Below are positions 55,464-64,000 of a stretch of DNA of 64,000 bases, piece by piece. The notes under the pieces were generated by a model. The model was not told where the DNA came from, did no database searches, and saw only the letters and a list, made by a program, of their open reading frames with translations. The stretch comes from Clavelina lepadiformis (lineage: Eukaryota; Chordata; Ascidiacea; Aplousobranchia; Clavelinidae): NCBI RefSeq assembly GCF_947623445.1, contig NC_135243.1, positions 4,156,501-4,220,500 on the forward strand. The letters run 5' to 3'. How positions within the stretch are numbered: position 1 is the stretch's first letter; every line of letters begins with the position of its first letter. The position numbers were made by a program, and so were the translations under genes.

Positions 55464-56216
55464 GGGTTCCATGACATATGACCGCGGGAAAATGACCGCG
55501 AACAAACTCACCGGGGACAACTGAACGTGACGTAAATTGACCGCGAACAAGCTGACCGTGATGTAAATTGACCGCGAACAAACTAACCGGGAACAGACTT
55601 ACTGGAATGAAAAATGACCGGGAGGTAAATTGACCGTGCAAGAGCTGAATTATTGTGTTTAAGTTGATCTCCAACTCTTTTTGCAATTTACAATTATTAG
55701 TATAACCATAACCAAGACTTAAAACTAGGGGAGTCCTGACGTACAGCTTCAATCTGACAATTTACTTAACTAAAGTGTCCATTGTTATTGCAATGAGTCC
55801 ATTGTTACTACATGAGATAGGCTACAACGCATTGTTTCATAATCTCATCAAACAACTCGTCTAGACCGGGAAAATGCATGTAACAATAGGAAATCTATGA
55901 ATAAAGGTGAAAAACCCGTAGGGTCACCCTACACCCTACAAGGGGCCAAAAAACTCTACGAGTGGCAACCTTGACTGCAATACACATACTAAATTGGATA
56001 GTGACTAGATAGCGACTAGATAGTGAATTAGAATTTTGACCTTTTCACGGCCAATTCGGCCGGTTAATTTGATCGCCGGCCAATTTATCGACGGTTAATT
56101 TCATCGCCGGCCAATTTACGTCACGGTTAATTTCATCGCCGGTCAATTTGTTGCCAGTCAGTTGTCCACTATCAGTTGTCGCCGGTGAATTTGTTCACGG
56201 TCACTTCACGTGATCC
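55464..56216. mobile_element. Mutator-like (long inverted repeat) insertion in unit 4
   Basis: It interrupts a sequence that is continuous in units 2 and 3 (gacctacgactcgtc near 41498 and 48630). The flanks are ctaccattc (55455-55463) and ctacgattc (56217-56225), a 9-bp duplication with one mismatch. Both ends are long imperfect inverted arrays of short modules such as 'aattgaccgcgaacaa' and its complement 'ttcatcgccggccaattt'. A 9-bp duplication with long terminal inverted repeats fits Mutator-like elements. No transposase is present in the 753 bp. Confidence 0.68.
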
Positions 56217-56632
56217 CTACGATTCGTCTGGTTGAAATGAAGTTACAAAACCATATGTTACATTGAGCAAAATAATTTTTGTTTGTTTTATATGGAACAT
56301 GTTACACATTAATTCATGCATACACACGTATTTTGTTATGGTATGTAACGAATCAACCAGCCGAAAACACAATTCCACTATTTTATTAATAGGCGAATAC
56401 GACTTTGTTGATAAAAAAAAATATGGTAAACATTCGATTACACACGAAAACTTAACCACGATCCACAAAATATTAAACCTTACATTTAATTTCACTTTCT
56501 ACCAAACCATTTGAATACAAAATTACAAAGAAGGCAGACTTAATGTAATTATGATAAAAACATGTTGCTGACCAATCACTAAAATTCCATCTGTTGAATA
56601 CAAAAATATCTGTTAATAATAACAGTAACAAA

Positions 56633-57539
56633 TTAAAAATATTCAATACAAAATTGAACGCTTAAAACGTCTTACGACTTGTAAGTGTTTGCTTGTGGCT
56701 ATAACTTTGATTAAGATTATTTGACGTGATTCCATGTGATGACGAACTTCCGATTCCCAATTAAGAAATTTAAAATAAATAAGCGATCAAATCCCATCAA
56801 CCGGATTATAACAAGCTCGCTCCGGACATTCAGAATTTTATTTGGTGAAAATAATCCACTGTAAAACCTCTGAAAAGCCGCGTTACGGTTAGCTGTAATA
56901 ACAAAACAAACGCTTCACATACTTACAACAAGCACAACCGTTTATGGTAACACAGCAATAATAACAAAAATATTAACATTTTCATCTCAATCAGTAGCTG
57001 TGATAAATCGTTTAACAAGTTCTATTTGTTTCAAAGGAGTGGCATCGCATGACTCGACAAATGTAAGTTACAACCACAGGATTCGAAAACTTTATGAATG
57101 ATTTGAAACAATGTACATGGTTTGCTAGGCTAAATTACAAAATATTCTCGAAATAACTGAAATAATTTACGTGGTTCGGAAAATTTTCATGATTTACCAA
57201 ACGTTCATAATTTGTTGTGAAGTAGAAGTTCAAAAATGCCTTTGCGTCATGGTATTGCTTCTGTGTTGATGGGAAAAGAAGAGAGTAACAGAGAGGTTTT
57301 GTGACGATACGTTAGGGCAGCGGAGTATGAAAAGTCATTGTTAATGTTTGTTGATAAGTTCAGTTTCTGTCAAATGCTTTACCATCAGGAGCAGGCGTAG
57401 TCTTGTTTGCGATAAAAAAGATGGACAAATTTTATGTAGCAAAATTATTGATAATTGTATTGGACGCTGTACAACCTCATAATTATACGTTGAAGTCTGA
57501 CACATGTCATACAATTGATATATTCATAGTTGTATTGTT
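56633..57539. other. Array right flank and lectin 3' flank
   Basis: No gene recognised. It runs from the right edge of the tandem array to the lectin stop codon and probably includes the lectin 3' UTR. Confidence 0.4.
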
Positions 57540-60500
57540 TCAATCACAAATGCGTCGAGTGGGCTTCTCACACAAAGCCCAACATTGTTGGCTACATGGT
57601 CGATCGTTTGCATTACTTGCAGGGAACTTCCAGTTGATTTCAACACAATCTTCATTTCCAACGTCATCAGGTTGTCTTGGATGCCAACTTGCCTCGTCAT
57701 TAAGCAGAGATTGTCCATCGATCCAAACGAATTGTCCTTCTACACTTTTATCGTTTAGTCCAATCCAGGCAGGATAAAACGAAGAAAATACTTCATTGGC
57801 AATATCTCTTAAAATAAATGTCAGAATACATGAAAATTATTTTCGATTTTCTGTACTTAGTATTGAAGGTAACATCAACTTATTGCGTTTGGTGAAAATA
57901 CTTTTTTGGAAAATACCAAAAAAGGTAGTAATAACATTTTAAGATTGGTGTAACATCTTACGTTGCAATACTCGATAGTCTATCGCTCACTGTTATTGTT
58001 TTGAATAAGTACAAAACAAGCCATATGATAGAGTTTACTTATACTTTCTGACTGCAAGGTTTCTCATTCCCACGACAGCCAAATCTCCTCCCATATCTTG
58101 ACATAAAACTCTGCTCTCCTGCCAAGTTTGAACCGTATCCACCACTTTGTATTGATATCCGTTATTTGGCGTATACCATCCATCCTCAGCACCTATGTAT
58201 GTGTCAAAAATAGTAAGAAGTTCTTTATGCCAAAATCAATTTTATTTACTGCAAGCTGGATATGACCAGGAAAGTATTACATGAAATTTTCTGCACGCAG
58301 ACAAATATTAATTTAAGCGTTTTAGATCCTGTAAACACATGTTTGCAATGAAAAATAATATTTAAACTTTTGCAATTAATGACGTACTAACCTTGACATA
58401 TTGTACGTAGTTTCATTTCGAGTTTGCTGTAATTTAGCTTTATTATATCTTGCTTGTGATTAATTTCTGACAAATCAAATTTCTTCTGTTATTGTTACGT
58501 ATAGGCTTGTATACAGATTATTGCTAATAACTCGTAAATGAAAATGCTGCTAAATTATACCACATAAGTGTATATAATTAAGTGAAAATATGCGCCTTTC
58601 AATATGATTTGAACAAACCATACAAAAATTTAATCATGCATCATAGCAGAAAGTCAAGAAGAAAAAAAAATATTCCTTTTATAATACTTTGAATACTTTA
58701 TAATACTTTATAACCACGAATATAAATACTTTTATATTTAAACTTTTACTGTTCGATTACTTGTGAATGAAATATAGTTACCAACATACAGTATTCTTCT
58801 ATTAATACCTGAAATTTTGTTTAGTGCTTCGTTGTATTTCTGTTCCAGACGATCTATGATGTCAAATATGATATTACTTGGAAAAGTTTAATTTCAAAGG
58901 GTTTGTTTTTTAGTTGTTTGACGCTGCTATTTTAACAAACCTGTTGTATTCATTGATGTTTCTGCTGCATGAATATCCTAAAGATTTGAAGCAAAAAAAA
59001 TTCTGAATCCTTGTAACTCTTCGTAAATATTTTTCCATATATGGAAAACTATAACTAAACGAATTGACTACTTTAAGAAAATTACCTTTGTCGACAAAAC
59101 AATTCCTAAACAAACGCAAGCAATGACAAAAGCTGCTGAAGAAAGAAAGGCGATGATGACTGACTTGTAGCTGAAGGATCGATCTAAAATGTGTACAAGT
59201 TCACTTAAACTCTAAACTAATCTATCTATGTTCTATCAAACAAAATTTGGTTACCTTTTGCTGGTTGCTCTTGCGGTACTTCCACGTCATGGTAATGCAC
59301 ATAGTCTATACCGGTACGAAATATTTTTATTTATGTGAGGAAATATTTTAGTGTAAAGTTAAATTTACTAGAATTTTGCTTGGTTTTTGTAATACTGTAT
59401 ATTTTATTTTCGTGCTCACATGCAGTATTGAAACAACCACTTTACCTGTTGTGTTTGTGTTATTTCTGAAGGAATCTTTTATATACACGTACGTATTCTC
59501 CTTTTTTTCAAACGTTTTTTGTGATTGGGAAACGTCTAAAGAAATGACAAAAACAGTTAAATTATTGTAAATGTTCGACAAAATTAAGTCCACAATGATA
59601 TTTCAGTGAACAGTTTTTATCAAATTGGATTACCACAAAGTAAACCAATGTTGAGCTACTTTCTTATTAAGGATTAGAATAGAAAAAAAAAACGATTTGT
59701 GGCTTATATCATGCGGTCACTTGATGTTGATTTCAAATCTTGCATTTGATTTTGTGCAGCAAATCAGTTTTTGGTTTTATGGAAAAGTGTTTTGGAGTAA
59801 GCATTTTTTTGGGGATCTCAGAACTTAAAACAGCTAGATTTATTGTTCTAGATTTTACTGTTGTTAAAGTGTTTATTGAATGTGAGAAGGCGTTAGTTGA
59901 ATTTATTGACGCTCGACATGAGAAGGTTTTGTCATATTTGATTATTGTATAATAAATATCATGATTATGTAAATTATTGCATATATATATTTTATTGTCT
60001 AGAAATTTATTTATCTATTGAATAGAGTTAGAAGTATGTATGTATGTATGTATATAATATATGAATTGTTAGTATGTATATAATTTAGTATAGTTCCGAA
60101 TTTTATTTATTGTCCAGGAAATGAATCTTTATTGTAACAATTTTTGCGCTCAGCACGAATATCATTAAACACCCAAAGGTATGTCAAAATGTTTTAAAAA
60201 TAGTTTTGCAAAAATGACGGTGAAGTTTTAGCATGATGAGGTATTTCGTAATGATATTTCAATCGAATTGTGACGTCTGAATGCATTTTATCAATACAAA
60301 CGTTTAATAAGAAATTTTGAATAATTCACAAACGTAAAACGCGAGCATAAGTTTAAAAGCATTTCTGAAACCAACGACGCAAAGTAAAAGCAATTCAGAT
60401 ATTAATATAAAAAGTACTTTCAGAAGCATGCAAGGTTATGTAAGATTAAGCCTTGAAGTTGACGAGTGTAAATGCAAGCAATAAATCGTTTTACCAATTC

Positions 60501-60575
60501 CCAAGCTCGATAATATTTCAAGCGATTTTTACCTTCTGCGTTTCTTTTCTTTTTCACGTCTTGATTTACTTCCAT
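57540..60575 (-). CDS. Type II membrane C-type lectin
   Basis: Seven exons: 60533-60575, 59255-59305, 59086-59183, 58941-58977, 58809-58853, 58045-58192, 57540-57807. They total 690 nt, 229 aa, with phases consistent. A short basic cytoplasmic start (VNQDVKKKRN) leads to one TM helix (about 39-60, IIAFLSSAAFVIACVCLGIV), with no cleavable signal, so the C-terminus is outside. A short stalk (DRLEQKYNEALNKIS, possibly coiled coil) precedes a C-type lectin domain at about 92-229. The domain has WIGL (155-158), QPD at 186-188, EDCVEI (193-198) and a closing LCEK. QPD in the sugar-binding loop usually signals galactose-type specificity. The WND calcium motif is not conserved, so binding may be altered. 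The ligand is unknown; recognition or immune roles are typical of the family. Confidence 0.88.
60034..60053. repeat. (GTAT)n microsatellite
   Basis: Five consecutive GTAT units within lectin intron 1. Confidence 0.8.
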
Positions 60576-63500
60576 GTGTTCTTGCTAGAAGTTATTCCAC
60601 TTTCAAATTAATATGAAAAGATACGAATTAACCTGTAAATACTGTAAAATACCACACACTTGTAAGTATACGTGAACCATTAACAGCAGTTTTTCAGTAG
60701 TATTACTTAAAATAAAACAATGATTACTTTTAGAACATGATTTTGGATAAAGGACGAAATTTAATTTTAAACTAGCAGACAGTAGTTACAGTTTCAGCGC
60801 AAAAAAATATTTATGTGACTGATACCATAACAGTCTCAGTGTAAATTACTAAAATTAGTCCGGAGACTCCTTCTTAAACATCCTTCTCAGTTAGTATTGG
60901 TTTCAATTTAGCATTTTTGAAATATTCAATCTTGCAATTCCAAGTTTATTACGGAATTGTAGGTGTGAAAATCTTTCCTTCTTTATAACATTGTTTTACA
61001 ACGTCATGTCACCACGTCAATCGACATCTTATGTTGGCGACCTGGTTATTACTATTTTATTTTTGACCAATTGCGTTTAACCTACGTAAAAGGCTCGATT
61101 GGGCATTATTTGGAGTTTCTGAGATTTTTTGCCATCATCATTTGGTTTCAGCTGTTACTTTTTTCATTCTTCAGATAAATAGCTGCAAACCTATCAACGC
61201 TGCCGTTACATATGGAACCATATGTAACGTTTTTTCTGATTATATGTCTGGTTACTACTTTTCTGGTTATTTCATTAAATGAAGTTTTTCATTCGAACTT
61301 GCTGTAGCTCTTTCTTACTCGCCCAGAAGCTGTAATAAGCAAAGAGAGGAAATAGAAATCTTCCCTAGTTGTGTTTATGGCTTTCAGTTTCTGCTACGAG
61401 CACCCTATAGCTTGGATAGTTAGTGCTATGAGAATGCGTTTGTAAGATTCACTAGAATCGACAGTTCTTTTACAGCACACCACACAGTCCCTGTGAAAAA
61501 GGGTGCCACCAATACCACCAGAAACGGAAAATAACCTTTGGAAAGATCTCCGGTTGATGTTTACTTACAACCTACAGCTGATTCAACCACTGATTCAGCT
61601 CATGTTACATAAAGCCTACCTCTGTTTATAAGTTATGTGACTAAGAAGATTTATATGACACAGCGCTGTGGTAGGGACGTGACCTATCGGTGATCTCACT
61701 TATTATATCGAGCTTCGCAGTGTCATTAAACGATGATTCTTTTCGTATGTGCACGCTTTCATGTTGGATTTAGTTCAATTATTTTGTGATCTCAATATCT
61801 CCGAGGCAATAAATTCACACAGACTAATCTATTTTTATGTTTTCATTAATATAAACGTAACGTAAACGTATTAACGTTTACTGTTTAGTAAACACAAGTT
61901 TAGTAAACACACACTAATAACTTTGAAAATTACCTTGAACTTTTAATTGTTAGTTTTGCTACCGGATATTACGCAATGTTTCATCTTCATAGTGTCCTAG
62001 CTTCGTAGGCTATATTTTTGTGTATTACTGGCACTAAACAGCAATCACAACAAATTTTATTGCTGTTAGCATCAAGTACCAATATAGTTACTATTTTAGC
62101 AAAATCAACTCACACACCGTCGCTGTGTTATACCATGTTTTATAGAAGTTAACTAAAGCTATAAACGTTATTTTATGATAAAATGCGTTTGCTTAAAAGC
62201 AGTAATTGTAGTTAGCCTTACCAAAAAAAGGAAAAATACTTTTAACGTCACGTTATGGTCTCAAATTAGCCAGGATGGCGTGGAATGAATTGCGAATCAT
62301 AACACCCGTTATATACACCCGTGTGTTTGTTAGTTATAGCGATTGCTTTGTGCTGTGTAATACGTAACTGTGGTTTGTGTTTCATAACTTTTACGTAATG
62401 CAGTCTCGTATTGTTCCTTCGCTGGCCCGGAAAGCAATGATTTTATTTCTTGCACGTTGGTCGTGTGAAGACTGTAAGACATTTAGCATTGTAATGCACT
62501 TAGATGCCTCACACACGGTACAAAGAAATGTTGTTTCTATATTTGGTGAATGGTGAAAATTAAATTGCAAGTAGGATTGCTATGTAACAACAAGGTGTTA
62601 CGGCGAGATTGGTTGATTCTGATATACTGTAACTTATAATAAAAAGAAACTAGCCGACAAAAGCGTTTTAATCAAAAACATTCAATAAAATCTGAAAAAA
62701 GTTATAACAGATGGGTACGTAACAATGTGGTTTTGTGATGTTATACCACCAAAAAAACACTTTACCAAAAAAAATCGTCAGCTGAACTTGCTTGTAACAT
62801 CTTCCTGTAAAAGCGCCAGCTGTTGGAAATCCGAATTTGATCAGATGGGAGCAGTTGATATAATGCGTTTATGACTTTATGACTGGAAACCAGCAAATGG
62901 AGTATTCGTTCATTCGCTGACCTCTAGCAAAGGAGCTGCGTCATCAGGGCATCTTGCCTTGAGTTACTGCATGCTTGATTGGACATCAGCGTGTGCTATA
63001 GATAGCGATAGATAGTGAAATGACGTGTGGATTGCATTTTTTCGGGGGTTTTATCTTGTGCTTTTTCCCTGTTTTTGCTTTATGCCAGTTTTGGGATTGT
63101 CATTTTCACAGTGCCATATTTACCTGTGCCTTTTATATTTATGTTATTGGAACAGTGCCATTATTGTTGTTTGCTCCTATAGGCCTACAGTAAGTATTTT
63201 GGTAGTAGGCCTATTGCTGCATCGCACAGTTTCAACAATTTGAAACTCTACAACGATCATTGCAAGAACAGATAATTGTTAACCAGTATTAATACAAAGT
63301 TTACTTGAATGCTGCAAACGCCAAAAAGACACTTAATTTTCTTAACATCTTCATGTTTACATAGCCCACTGTTCAAAACATAGAAAATAAAAATTTGAAG
63401 TATCATAATACGTATTGTCGGGTTTGAATATCACTTGAACTATTATTTCGACAGACATCTTATTGAAGATGATCTTTTAAGATTTTTATTAAGAAACTTA

Positions 63501-64000
63501 ACACGAAAACAACCAAAACTAACTCGAAAAATTTGAAAAAAGATACCCAACTGTGTCAATCAACGTCTTTAAAAACATCAATACAGTACACCGAAAAAAA
63601 CTAAACATGCCATATGATTAAAAGATGCGCTGGCTAATTAAAAACTGCAAAGATCATTTGAAAAACATGGACAAAGAGAAATTGCTGTTGCGTCCAATAA
63701 AACAATCACTTTAACTATTGCAGTAAGTGTTTAAACAAAACACCTGCAAATCATGTAAGCCTTTTAATCATCCCGTTTAATGTAAATAATTTGATCCAGA
63801 GGTGGGTACGAGGGGTAACAGATTTAATCTTCATATATTTTGCTTCCTGTTTTCCATAAAAAGTTAGCTGAGATTTAAGTGGAAATGTACATCCTTTCAA
63901 ATGGACAGATATAGAGAATGATAGACAATTTTCTTTGAACCTCTCATGTTGAATATAACTAAATCGCTTGCAGTTTGAAAGTCCTCATTTATTAATGAAC
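60576..64000. other. Lectin upstream region, no gene recognised
   Basis: AT-rich intergenic sequence. The lectin promoter is expected near 60576. The only notable structure is the perfect palindrome at 61204-61229. A 72-codon plus-strand ORF at 63025-63243 is hydrophobic and Cys-rich but lacks any recognisable motif or splice context. Confidence 0.45.
61204..61229. promoter_or_regulatory. Perfect 26-bp palindrome with paired E-boxes
   Basis: CGTTACATATGG and its exact reverse complement are separated by AA. Each arm contains CATATG, an E-box hexamer. It lies about 630 bp upstream of the lectin start codon. A dimer-binding site is possible but not demonstrated. Confidence 0.35.

Larger units (their letters stand above)
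49037..56632 (-). repeat. Tandem array unit 4 (complete, with insertion)
   Basis: Begins at the shared unit start. Homology ends at 56632 with 'aataacagtaacaa', exactly the bases preceding the unit start in the other copies, so the array closes on a whole unit. Compared with unit 3 it lacks the 336 bp hAT MITE and gains a 753 bp Mutator-like insertion. Confidence 0.86.

Noticed and set aside
57403..57777. 124-codon plus-strand ORF
   Set aside because: It is antisense to the last lectin exon, whose minus-strand frame gives a clear C-type lectin domain.
59740..59952. 70-codon plus-strand ORF in lectin intron 1
   Set aside because: No motif, no splice or promoter context, and it is opposite to a supported gene. 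Chance ORFs of this size are expected in AT-rich DNA.

Overview
This is AT-rich animal genomic DNA with short exons, GT-AG introns and nested non-autonomous DNA transposons. The gene content (a complete MET/RON-type receptor tyrosine kinase, an ADAP-type ArfGAP, PR/SET zinc-finger genes, a C-type lectin and a thrombospondin-type-1 secreted protein), the compact spacing and the base composition suggest an invertebrate chordate, most likely an ascidian close to Ciona. The species is inferred, not proven. I built the gene models by hand, joining exons where open frame, GT-AG sites and intron phase all agree. No bacterial, viral or CRISPR content was seen.

Layout. All confident host genes lie on the minus strand. 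(1) 1-4171: 5' part of a secreted TSP1-repeat protein that runs off the left edge. (2) 4172-10083: intergenic, with a piggyBac-type MITE (TTAA duplication). (3) 10084-18628: ten-exon ArfGAP with dual PH domains (ADAP), about 383 aa, with a hAT MITE and a pogo/Tigger remnant in its introns. (4) 20571-20803, plus strand: last exon of a C-type lectin, broken by a frameshift. (5) 21877-30812: complete 14-exon MET-like receptor, about 1376 aa. (6) 31822-56632: tandem array of four units of about 7.1 kb, each built around a five-exon PR/SET-domain gene with seven zinc fingers. (7) 57540-60575: seven-exon type II membrane C-type lectin, 229 aa. (8) 60576-64000: no gene recognised.

The PR/SET zinc-finger array is the most interesting part. 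Units 1, 3 and 4 carry full genes (427, 429 and 429 aa). Unit 2 keeps four intact PR-domain exons but lost its zinc-finger exon through what looks like one deletion of about 2.8 kb. The last unit-2 exon ends in the same intron phase as the unit-1 zinc-finger exon, so the two could be spliced together in frame. Units differ at zinc-finger residues, show mosaic similarity, and have gained or lost hAT- and Mutator-like insertions, with empty sites visible in sister units. This points to recent and continuing unequal exchange.

The genes do not form an operon or an obvious pathway. MET, the TSP1 protein and the lectin are surface or secreted proteins, ADAP is a phosphoinositide-binding Arf regulator, and the array genes are predicted nuclear DNA-binding, methyltransferase-like proteins.
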